A DNA stretch of 17,495 nucleotides, from the NCBI RefSeq assembly GCF_030146175.1, contig NZ_JASLCE010000122.1, positions 1-17,495 on the forward strand. The letters run 5' to 3'. The DNA comes from Flavobacterium sp. (GTDB lineage: Bacteria; Bacteroidota; Bacteroidia; Flavobacteriales; Flavobacteriaceae). How positions within the stretch are numbered: position 1 is the stretch's first letter; every line of letters begins with the position of its first letter. Positions 1-5,577 of the stretch are shown here, piece after piece. The notes beneath the pieces were generated by a model, which ran no database searches, was not told the origin of the DNA, and saw nothing but the letters and a program-made list of their open reading frames with translations. The position numbers were made by a program, and so were the translations under genes.

Positions 1-65
1 AGGGACTCGAACCCACGACCTGCTGATTACAAATCAGCTGCTCTAGCCAGCTGAGCTACACCGGC
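1..65 (-). tRNA. tRNA-Thr (anticodon UGU), 3' end cut by the window edge
   Basis: Read on the minus strand, the sequence starts with a 7-nt acceptor arm GCCGGTG (65-59). It continues with TA and a D-arm GCTCAGCTGGCTAGAGC, then an anticodon stem-loop CTGA-TTTGTAA-TCAG whose anticodon is TGT. A T-arm with GGTTCGAGTCC follows. The last bases of the acceptor arm lie beyond position 1, so the gene is partial. It is the first gene of a transcript that runs leftwards out of the window. In Bacteroidota this position, after rpsU-xerC-hpf, is usually a tRNA cluster leading into tuf; that continuation is an inference here. It has its own promoter at 103-133. Confidence 0.95.
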
Positions 66-74
66 ATCAGTAAT

Positions 75-101
75 AAAAAAGTCCGCTATTTCTAACGGAC
101 T
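75..101 (-). terminator. Rho-independent terminator after hpf, before the tRNA
   Basis: On the minus strand there is a 9-bp stem, AGTCCGTTA (101-93) against TAGCGGACT (88-80), with one G-U pair and a GAAA tetraloop (92-89). A run of six T follows (80-75). This should end transcripts coming from rpsU-xerC-hpf. It lies only about 10 nt upstream of the tRNA 5' end and overlaps the expected start site of the tRNA promoter. Confidence 0.85.
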
Positions 102-102
102 G

Positions 103-133
103 CAAATGTATAGAATTTATTTTTTAATCAAAA
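103..133 (-). promoter_or_regulatory. Promoter of the tRNA-Thr transcript
   Basis: On the minus strand, TTTTG (133-129) and TACATTTG (110-103) are separated by exactly 18 nt. This is a complete match to the Flavobacterium sigma-A consensus TTG-N17-23-TAnnTTTG. The start site should fall near 95-99, inside the upstream arm of the terminator at 75-101, so RNAs from this promoter would lack most of that arm. Element spacing and sequence are nearly identical to the rpsU promoter at 1743-1773. The stretch from 134 to 213 is AT-rich with no further feature seen. Confidence 0.8.
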
Positions 134-213
134 CATTTTTCATCTTTTTTTTATTTCTTCTTAAATTTATTTTAGAAACAAATTCATAAAGTCCTCAAAA
201 AGAATCCTGTTGC

Positions 214-516
214 TTAAATATGTGTTCTTATCCTACCTTTTCTTTTTAATAATAAACGCTCTAAAGAATCCGCAGACAGGTCGACTGCCTCTTCAAAACT
301 TTTGCTTTGTTTTTTCACTACAAATTCGTCTCCAGGAACACTGATTTTTACCTCCACTATTTTATTCTCTTTATCGCTGGTATTTTCAACTTTCAAAAAC
401 ACGTCGGAAGAAACAACTTTGTCGTAGTACTTTTCTAATTTCCCTAATCTGTCATGAACAAAACCAATTAGCTTCTTGTCAACATTAAAATTGACAGCCT
501 GAACATTTACTTTCAT
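214..516 (-). CDS. hpf: Ribosome hibernation promoting factor, short form (HPF/YfiA family)
   Basis: A 100-residue protein beginning MKVNVQAVNFNVDKK and ending LLLKRKGRIRTHI. Its length and beta-alpha-beta-beta-beta-alpha layout fit the short HPF/YfiA (S30AE) family, which binds the 30S decoding region and silences or dimerises ribosomes in stationary phase. The long-form C-terminal dimerisation domain is absent. The open frame extends 13 codons upstream to 555, but that overlaps the end of xerC by 20 nt. The ATG at 516 leaves a 19-nt gap after xerC and matches the family N-terminus, so I chose it. No Shine-Dalgarno precedes it. It is the last gene of the rpsU-xerC-hpf unit and is followed by the terminator at 75-101. 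Confidence 0.93.
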   Translation of the reverse strand: MKVNVQAVNFNVDKKLIGFVHDRLGKLEKYYDKVVSSDVFLKVENTSDKENKIVEVKISVPGDEFVVKKQSKSFEEAVDLSADSLERLLLKRKGRIRTHI

Positions 517-535
517 AATAAAAACTTTTAATGGG

Positions 536-1444
536 TTAATTTTCGGAATTATCACGACTTCTGGGATGCGCGTCCCGGTATACTTTTTTTAACTCAGCCA
601 GACTGCTGTGTGTGTAAATTTGGGTCGACGACAAGCTAGCATGTCCTAACAATTCCTTAACTGAATTTATATCGGCACCATTGTTCAGCAAATGCGTCGC
701 AAAGGTATGCCTAAGAACGTGCGGACTCTTTTTTACCTTTTCAGAGACAGTACTAAAGTAATCATTTATTAATCGATAAACAAACGATTCACTGACTTTG
801 TTCCCTTTTTGGCTCAATATTAACAAATCATTATCCACTATCGAAATTAACTTTTTTCTTTCCGTAAGATAACGATTAATTAATTTGTCTGTACAATCCA
901 AAACGGGCAGCAAACGCTCTTTATTGCGCTTCCCTAAAACTTTTAACGTTTTCGAATACGCATTATAATCCACCCATTTTAACCCTATTAATTCCGAACG
1001 CCTTAACCCCAACGTATAGAAAAGCTCCACGATCAGACGGTTGCGGATTTCCTCAAACCCATCGTCTTCTCCCAACTCTTCAAAAACCCGATCCAGCTCT
1101 TTTTCCGAAAACGGAATCTGAACCTTTCGCGCCACTTTTAACGCCTTATGTTTTTGAAGCGGATTAACCTCTATTTGCTTTGTTTTTAATAAAAACCGAT
1201 AGAACGACTTTAAAGAAGACACTTTGCGGTTTACCGAAAGTGTCGCCATTCCCGATTCGACCAACGTTACAATCCAGGATCGAACATGACTGTAGTTTAC
1301 TTTTTCCAGCGCCACTTCAAAACCCTGCTCTTCCAGAAAGGCCGCAAAAAACTGCACATCATTCACATAAGCCGTCAATGTGTGTCGCGAGTAGTTTTTC
1401 TCTTTCTGAAGATAGTCCTGATAGGCCTGTAAAGTTGTTCGCAT
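536..1444 (-). CDS. xerC: Tyrosine site-specific recombinase XerC
   Basis: A 302-residue tyrosine recombinase; XerC/XerD resolve chromosome dimers at dif during division. The N-terminal SAM-like core-binding domain covers about residues 1-95 ([26 protein letters not shown]). The catalytic domain covers about 110-295. All catalytic residues are visible: R148 in LGLRRSEL, K172 in [10 protein letters not shown]242 and R245 in [12 protein letters not shown]268 in LLGHAS, and nucleophile Y278 in QIYTHS. Full length for the family. XerC rather than XerD is inferred from the conserved Bacteroidota neighbourhood next to rpsU and hpf. It starts only 6 nt after the U-tract of the hairpin at 1451-1496, with no ribosome binding site, so it probably depends on read-through from rpsU or a weak promoter in the hairpin. 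Confidence 0.92.
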   Translation of the reverse strand: MRTTLQAYQDYLQKEKNYSRHTLTAYVNDVQFFAAFLEEQGFEVALEKVNYSHVRSWIVTLVESGMATLSVNRKVSSLKSFYRFLLKTKQIEVNPLQKHKALKVARKVQIPFSEKELDRVFEELGEDDGFEEIRNRLIVELFYTLGLRRSELIGLKWVDYNAYSKTLKVLGKRNKERLLPVLDCTDKLINRYLTERKKLISIVDNDLLILSQKGNKVSESFVYRLINDYFSTVSEKVKKSPHVLRHTFATHLLNNGADINSVKELLGHASLSSTQIYTHSSLAELKKVYRDAHPRSRDNSEN

Positions 1445-1450
1445 ACAAAT

Positions 1451-1496
1451 AAAAAAACCGTTAGCAACAAAGTTAAAAAAACTTTGCCGCTAACGG
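1451..1496 (-). terminator. Terminator or attenuator hairpin between rpsU and xerC
   Basis: On the minus strand, a 17-bp stem is formed by CCGTTAGCGGCAAAGTT (1496-1480) and AACTTTGTTGCTAACGG (1474-1458). Two G-U pairs are included and the loop is short and T-rich. A run of seven T follows (1457-1451). It has the form of an intrinsic terminator ending the abundant rpsU message. Because xerC begins at 1444 with no other clear promoter, partial read-through is likely. A perfect -7 match TAACTTTG (1475-1468) lies inside it but lacks a -33 TTG. Confidence 0.8.
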
Positions 1497-1518
1497 CTAT
1501 AGTAAAATTCAAAAACTA

Positions 1519-1713
1519 CTAATTCTCTAAAGAATCTCTTAGTGTCTGAATATAAGCTGCTTTTTGAATCTGAGCTCTTCTTGTTACTGACGGTTTCGTG
1601 AATGCCTGACGACTTCTTAATTGTCTAACAACTCCCGTTTTGTCGAATTTTCTTTTGTAACGTTTTAACGCTCTATCAATATTTTCTCCGTCCTTAATTG
1701 GTATAATCAACAT
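1519..1713 (-). CDS. rpsU: Small ribosomal subunit protein bS21
   Basis: A 64-residue basic protein (MLIIPIKDGENIDRALKRYKRKF...) of typical bS21 length and composition. It sits at the 30S platform near the 3' end of 16S rRNA. In the Flavobacterium johnsoniae ribosome, bS21 with bS18 and bS6 sequesters the anti-Shine-Dalgarno; a tyrosine near residue 54, present here in KAAYIQ, is the contact as I recall it. Seven of nine arginines use AGA, matching the codon choice of the sus operon and suggesting high expression. It is first gene of rpsU-xerC-hpf, with a full promoter at 1743-1773. It is the only gene in the window with a strong Shine-Dalgarno (1721-1730), which suggests translational autoregulation. 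Confidence 0.96.
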   Translation of the reverse strand: MLIIPIKDGENIDRALKRYKRKFDKTGVVRQLRSRQAFTKPSVTRRAQIQKAAYIQTLRDSLEN

Positions 1714-1720
1714 AATATAA

Positions 1721-1730
1721 CACCTCCTCT
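1721..1730 (-). promoter_or_regulatory. Strong Shine-Dalgarno of rpsU, likely autoregulatory
   Basis: The minus strand reads AGAGGAGGTG followed by TTATATT and the rpsU ATG at 1713. The 8-nt AGGAGGTG core is fully complementary to the usual 16S 3' tail CACCUCCU, 7 nt from the start codon. None of the other genes here has such a site, as expected for Bacteroidota, where the anti-Shine-Dalgarno is normally hidden. Such a site would be used by ribosomes lacking bS21, so it can act as a sensor of bS21 shortage. Confidence 0.85.
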
Positions 1731-1742
1731 CGTTAATGGGTG

Positions 1743-1773
1743 CAAAAGTATAACTTTATTTTTGATTACAAAA
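1743..1773 (-). promoter_or_regulatory. Promoter of rpsU-xerC-hpf
   Basis: On the minus strand, TTTTG (1773-1769), an 18-nt spacer, then TACTTTTG (1750-1743). This is a complete match to TTG-N17-23-TAnnTTTG. The start site should lie about 1735-1739, giving a leader of roughly 20-25 nt that carries the Shine-Dalgarno. Confidence 0.8.
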
Positions 1774-1833
1774 CAGAAAACAACATTTATTAAGCACATA
1801 CACCCTAAAATGCCCTTATATGCGTTATTAAAC

Positions 1834-1866
1834 ACACCTGACAGGTTTTAAAAACCTGTCAGGTGT
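1834..1866. repeat. 33-bp perfect palindrome, copy 1
   Basis: ACACCTGACAGGTTTT (1834-1849), one central A, then the exact reverse complement AAAACCTGTCAGGTGT (1851-1866). The same core, CCTGACAGGTTT facing AAACCTGTCAGG, recurs at 7350-7382. A half-arm CAGGTGT follows at 1871-1877. It lies between the rpsU promoter and the acyl-CoA dehydrogenase terminator. There is no T-tract after it, so it is not itself a normal terminator. A dispersed intergenic repeat is the likeliest class. Confidence 0.85.
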
Positions 1867-1880
1867 AATTCAGGTGTACT

Positions 1881-1909
1881 AAAAAACCCGGTCTGTTGAC
1901 CGGGTTTTT
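1881..1909. terminator. Bidirectional terminator downstream of acyl-CoA dehydrogenase
   Basis: Stem CCCGGTC (1887-1893) with GACCGGG (1898-1904), loop TGTT, flanked by an A-run (1881-1886) and a T-run (1905-1909). On the minus strand it gives a GC stem and six T about 20 nt after the stop of the gene at 1929. Confidence 0.88.
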
Positions 1910-1928
1910 ATACAATATGATCAATTTA

Positions 1929-3071
1929 TTATCCTTTTAGAATATTTCTGGAGATAACCAGTTTCTGAATTTCAGTGGTTCCTTCTCCGATCGTACATAG
2001 TTTGGAATCTCTATAGAATTTCTCAACCGGGAAATCTTTAGTATATCCATAACCACCGTGAATCTGAACGGCTTCATTAGCTACCTTAACACAAACTTCC
2101 GAAGCATACATTTTAGCCATAGCTCCTAGTGTTGTTACCGGTTTGTGGTTATTTTTAAGGAACGCCGCTTTGTGTAGCAATAATTCCGATGCTTCAATTT
2201 CGGTTGCCATATCCGCTAGTTTAAAGGAAATCCCCTGGAATTCGCTGATCGCTTTTCCAAACTGGTGACGCTCTTTCGAATATTTTAAAGCCGCTTCATA
2301 AGCTCCTTTCGCAATTCCTAAGGATAAAGCTCCAATTGAAATACGTCCGCCATCCAAAATTTTCATCGCCTGGATAAATCCTTCACCTACTTCTCCCAAA
2401 CGGTTGGCATCCGGAATACGACAATTGTCAAAAATCAATTCTGCCGTTTCGCTGGCACGCATTCCCAGTTTGTTTTCTTTTCTTCCACTTGAGAATCCCG
2501 GTGTTCCGTGTTCGATTACAAAAGCAGTCATTCCTCTGGAATCTCCTTTTTCACCGGTACGAACGATTACTACCGCAACATTACCCGATTTAGCATGCGT
2601 GATAAAGTTTTTTGCTCCGTTGATCACCCACTCATCACCGTCTTTAACCGCAGTGGTATTCATTCCACCCGCATCCGAACCAGTATTGTGCTCAGTTAAT
2701 CCCCAAGCTCCAATCCACTCGGCTGTCGCTAATTTTGGAATCCATCTCTTTTTCTGCTCTTCATTTCCGAATGTCAGGATATGGTTGGTACAAAGCGAGT
2801 TGTGTGCCGCTACCGATAAACCAATTGAAGGATCTACTTTTGATATTTCTTCTACAATAGTAATGTATTCATGGTAACCCAAACCGGATCCGCCCAGTTC
2901 TTCCGGTACTAAAACCCCCATGAATCCCATTTCTCCTAATTTTTTGAATAAATCGACAGGAAAAGTCTGCGCTTCGTCCCATTCCATAATATTAGGACGA
3001 ATGTTTTGTTCGGCAAAATCTCTGATCGACTGAGCGATCATCGCTTGCGTTTCATTGTATTCAAAATTCAT
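1929..3071 (-). CDS. Acyl-CoA dehydrogenase (short/medium-chain type)
   Basis: A 380-residue FAD enzyme of the acyl-CoA dehydrogenase family, which introduces the alpha-beta double bond in acyl-CoA during fatty or branched-chain acid breakdown and passes electrons to ETF. Signature 1 is LTEHNTGSD (residues 125-133). Signature 2 runs from QIHGGYGY to FYRD (336-355). The catalytic base is probably E363 in IGEGTTEIQ, the butyryl/short-chain position. Full family length. The open frame continues upstream to 3110, but those 13 codons overlap the preceding gene; the ATG at 3071 gives the usual N-terminus MNFEYNETQ and a 16-nt gap. It is the last gene of the DUF2851-pspC-HhH run. Exact chain-length specificity cannot be read from the sequence. 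Confidence 0.92.
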   Translation of the reverse strand: MNFEYNETQAMIAQSIRDFAEQNIRPNIMEWDEAQTFPVDLFKKLGEMGFMGVLVPEELGGSGLGYHEYITIVEEISKVDPSIGLSVAAHNSLCTNHILTFGNEEQKKRWIPKLATAEWIGAWGLTEHNTGSDAGGMNTTAVKDGDEWVINGAKNFITHAKSGNVAVVIVRTGEKGDSRGMTAFVIEHGTPGFSSGRKENKLGMRASETAELIFDNCRIPDANRLGEVGEGFIQAMKILDGGRISIGALSLGIAKGAYEAALKYSKERHQFGKAISEFQGISFKLADMATEIEASELLLHKAAFLKNNHKPVTTLGAMAKMYASEVCVKVANEAVQIHGGYGYTKDFPVEKFYRDSKLCTIGEGTTEIQKLVISRNILKG

Positions 3072-3087
3072 TTTGCTGTTTGTTTGT

Positions 3088-3969
3088 TTAAAAATCCAAA
3101 TATAAGGCAATTATATCAACTTTTTCAACTGGGAATTCTTTAATTTTTGTTAAGTCTTCTTTGGATTTTATCGGGCCAATCATACTCCGATAGGTGATCA
3201 TCTGCTTTGCAATCCCGTATCGGAAATACGGAAACTGCGCCAATTCTTTTAGCGAGGCGTTATTAATATCGATCTTTGTTATTTCCGGCGGAGTCAGTAC
3301 CGGGAAATGCCGGATCAGTTGCTCGACCACTTCGTCCGACAATCCCCAGATATAGCGGAATTGTTCTGTACTGACAAACGCACCGAATTTTTCTTTTTCT
3401 TTTATAATCCGTTCGGATAAGGCTTCCCCTATTCCGTATATTTTTCGCAGCTCCTCGCGGGTAGCTTTGTTAATATCAATCCGGAACTCTTTTTTTTCCT
3501 GTCGCTTTGCTATCGGATACGAAACCGTTTGTGTTTTAGGTGTTTTTTGATTGACCCAATCCGGGAATTTAAAGTAGGGCGCTATTTCGGCAAGTCGTTT
3601 TTCGTCCATTTGGGTAACCTGACGAAATTCCACTACCGAGTTGACATATTTATTTTGAGAGCGAAAATGCTGTAACCGATCGATTTCGGCTACCGTCATT
3701 CCCAGCATGTATCCTTTATAATCGGAAATAAAATTCGGATTAAACGGCTGTAGTTTGATTTTGGATGTTTGATTCTCCCGTTTGAGACTGTCGATTGTGA
3801 TTTGCTGCGACAGCCATTTTTCGGCTTCCGGATTTGTCACAGGGGTGTATTGCAATTGTCCGGTAAAATAAATCAGAAGTTGTATGCCCAGTAGTACCAA
3901 CAACAATACAAAAATACCACTTCGCTGCGCCCGCGTATACTTTAGTCCGTATTTGTTGTTGCTGTCCAT
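3088..3969 (-). CDS. Membrane-anchored helix-hairpin-helix protein (ComEA-like)
   Basis: A 293-residue protein with one hydrophobic segment near the N-terminus (about residues 18-35, GIFVLLLVLLGIQLLIYF) and the rest outside the cytoplasm. Three related helix-hairpin-helix units follow: about 74-135 (FNPNFISDYKGYMLG), 164-222 (RIDINKATREELRKIYGIG) and 232-292 (KIDINNASLKELAQFP). The second and third carry the DIN-A-ELxxxxGIG pattern seen in ComEA, which binds incoming DNA in naturally competent bacteria. Here the protein is much larger than ComEA, and no other competence gene is present, so DNA uptake is only a suggestion. It lies 6 nt downstream of the pspC-like gene and 16 nt upstream of the acyl-CoA dehydrogenase. 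Confidence 0.8.
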   Translation of the reverse strand: MDSNNKYGLKYTRAQRSGIFVLLLVLLGIQLLIYFTGQLQYTPVTNPEAEKWLSQQITIDSLKRENQTSKIKLQPFNPNFISDYKGYMLGMTVAEIDRLQHFRSQNKYVNSVVEFRQVTQMDEKRLAEIAPYFKFPDWVNQKTPKTQTVSYPIAKRQEKKEFRIDINKATREELRKIYGIGEALSERIIKEKEKFGAFVSTEQFRYIWGLSDEVVEQLIRHFPVLTPPEITKIDINNASLKELAQFPYFRYGIAKQMITYRSMIGPIKSKEDLTKIKEFPVEKVDIIALYLDF

Positions 3970-3975
3970 TTTTTA

Positions 3976-4203
3976 TCAGAGGTCAAAAACGGAACTCCGT
4001 TTGGTATAAACCATATCTTTTAGGCGTAGCCAGAATGCCAGCGTCAGATAGACCCCAAACCACAAACCTACCGTAAAAAACGACAGGTAAATAAAAAACA
4101 GCCGAACACTCGTTGCCCGCATCCCTAAACGGTCGGCAAGTCGTGACGACACTTCAAATCCGTGTTTTTCAAAAAAATGACGTATGTTGGTGATCAGGTT
4201 CAT
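3976..4203 (-). CDS. PspC-domain small membrane protein
   Basis: A 75-residue protein matching the PspC domain layout. It has a short amphipathic start (MNLITNIRHFFEKHGFEVSSRLADRLGMR), then one long hydrophobic segment at about residues 34-59 (RLFFIYLSFFTVGLWFGVYLTLAFW), and a basic tail. PspC proteins of enterobacteria sense envelope stress with PspB and PspA; in Bacteroidota, stand-alone small PspC proteins are common and mostly uncharacterised. No pspA is in the window. It starts 40 nt after the DUF2851 gene, with a possible internal promoter at 4221-4228, and runs into the helix-hairpin-helix gene after 6 nt. Confidence 0.8.
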   Translation of the reverse strand: MNLITNIRHFFEKHGFEVSSRLADRLGMRATSVRLFFIYLSFFTVGLWFGVYLTLAFWLRLKDMVYTKRSSVFDL

Positions 4204-4220
4204 CTGTTTTTAATTTGATT

Positions 4221-4252
4221 CAAAAATACGTTTTTCCTGTTGATTATCCCAA
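4221..4252 (-). promoter_or_regulatory. Possible internal promoter for pspC-HhH-acyl-CoA dehydrogenase
   Basis: On the minus strand, TATTTTTG (4228-4221) fits TAnnTTTG. A TTG at 4252-4250 is 21 nt upstream, within the permitted spacing but overlapping the end of the DUF2851 gene. Base composition here is AT-rich, so a chance match is possible. Confidence 0.4.
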
Positions 4253-5515
4253 TAGCTTTTTTCCGATATCACAATGCAGGCATCTTTTATAATTACAATA
4301 TTCTTTTTTTAATTGTAACATCGCCTGACTATCGAAAGCACTTTCGATCGTTATTCCCAATTGTTTAAACCGGTCGGTAATACCATTCCGTTCCGGTGCT
4401 ATTTCCCGTGCCATGTCCAGTAATTCTTCCGAAAAATCATTTCCGAGATAACGGGCATATAAAAATCGCAGCGGCAAAATGGCGTTTATAAAAAGTAATT
4501 GCCGGAAACTTATGCTTATCTTTTTGACTTTCTCTTTTCCGGGACTTACCGTATCAAACCGATAATGGGTATTCCAATATTCCGGCATTTCAACAGTAAA
4601 GATCTTATAAAATGCATCAAGCGTATTACAATGAATAAGAACATCAAATAAATTCGAATGCTTTTGATACAATCCGGCCAATTGTACCAATCGGATCGTT
4701 GGAAAATTATCCGGTCGTACTTTATAAAATTGCAACGGGATACCACCTTTCCAATGAAACCGGTACTTTTTCCTTAGTTCCTTCCATTTTCGCTTACGAT
4801 CACAAAAATACCGATCCTCCTTATCTTCGTCCAATAACGCTGCCATACCCAAAAACAGTGCTTCGAGATTGCCTGCGACATATCGTTCTTTTCGGATAAT
4901 GGTAAACGGGACAGCTCTTGCAATCTGATAAAAAGCTTCGCTATTGCTGTTTAATCCGAAGCTTTTCGCCAGACAACAAAACAAGGTTGCTTCCCAGTCG
5001 TTTTTATTTTCTTTTAACAGTATCTGAATCGGTTTTACTTTTCGTTCCAAACGTTCTAAAAAAAGGCGTTCTTTCCATTTTAGCCAAAAAATTGGTTCGA
5101 TTGTGAGCAGGTCTTTTTCACAGAAAATCCAGTTTTTCGCTTTTATCAATCGATAATAATCCGATAAGAATTGATCCGGAACATAGTCTTTCAGTACCAA
5201 TACCGGGATTTCGGAATCGTCGGGACGGAAAACAGCGATATCATGTTCCCAGACCACATGCAGAATTACATGGTCGTATTTTTTATTGATCTCGTGTCGG
5301 TGATGGTACCAATCGGACGATTTTAAATGAATTTCCACATTACCCCCCCAATGTTGGTTTCCGATAATTAAACGAGCATTAAAAAAATCCGGCCCGTCTT
5401 CTTTGTGGTATTGCCCGGGATTAAGGACTTGTAGTGCTTCCCCTTGTATTGTTTTTAGTGGCAATGCGGTAATCTTCTGGTATTGCCAGATATAGTGTAA
5501 AAAAATTTCCTGCAT
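4244..5515 (-). CDS. DUF2851 family protein, function unknown
   Basis: A 423-residue soluble protein with no signal peptide, recognised as DUF2851 from its conserved N-terminal block: GPDFFNARL (41-49), GGNVEIHLKSSDWYHHRHE (57-75) and YDHVILHVVWEHD (80-92). These acidic and histidine residues, D43, E61, H63 and D68, could form a metal or active site. The order PD...ExH faintly recalls PD-(D/E)xK nucleases, but that is speculation. The C-terminus has a cysteine group, C407, C412 and C415 in CNYKRCLHCDIG. It is the first gene of the minus-strand run to the acyl-CoA dehydrogenase and is divergent from the PNGase F-like gene, with 62 bp between the two start codons. Arginine codons are mixed CGN/AGG, so it is probably expressed at low level. 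Confidence 0.8.
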   Translation of the reverse strand: MQEIFLHYIWQYQKITALPLKTIQGEALQVLNPGQYHKEDGPDFFNARLIIGNQHWGGNVEIHLKSSDWYHHRHEINKKYDHVILHVVWEHDIAVFRPDDSEIPVLVLKDYVPDQFLSDYYRLIKAKNWIFCEKDLLTIEPIFWLKWKERLFLERLERKVKPIQILLKENKNDWEATLFCCLAKSFGLNSNSEAFYQIARAVPFTIIRKERYVAGNLEALFLGMAALLDEDKEDRYFCDRKRKWKELRKKYRFHWKGGIPLQFYKVRPDNFPTIRLVQLAGLYQKHSNLFDVLIHCNTLDAFYKIFTVEMPEYWNTHYRFDTVSPGKEKVKKISISFRQLLFINAILPLRFLYARYLGNDFSEELLDMAREIAPERNGITDRFKQLGITIESAFDSQAMLQLKKEYCNYKRCLHCDIGKKLLG

Positions 5516-5550
5516 GGCGTATAAAGTAAATCTCTAATTTAAGAAAAATT

Positions 5551-5558
5551 TATCTTTG
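5551..5558 (+). promoter_or_regulatory. -7 element upstream of the PNGase F-like gene
   Basis: TATCTTTG fits TAnnTTTG and lies 19 nt before the ATG at 5578, giving a leader of only about 12-15 nt. I find no TTG at the expected -33 distance. On the opposite strand of this 62-bp divergent region, TACTTTAT is only a poor match for a DUF2851 promoter. Confidence 0.5.
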
Positions 5559-5577
5559 CATCTCGACCAACTAAAAA

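Noticed and set aside
517..555. Upstream start for hpf adding 13 residues
   Set aside because: It overlaps the end of xerC and adds residues not found in the family; the ATG at 516 gives the normal 100-residue protein.
1834..1866. Palindrome as an insertion sequence end or CRISPR repeat
   Set aside because: There is no transposase between or near the copies, no target-site duplication seen, and no array of regularly spaced repeats.
2404..2877. 157-codon open frame on the plus strand
   Set aside because: It lies antisense within the acyl-CoA dehydrogenase gene, has no domain, and its composition is that of a shadow frame. The same holds for frames at 1180-1452, 7670-8077, 5940-6215, 9818-10072 and the other short ones.
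3072..3110. Upstream start for the acyl-CoA dehydrogenase
   Set aside because: It overlaps the preceding gene by 23 nt and adds a non-family N-terminus; the ATG at 3071 fits better.
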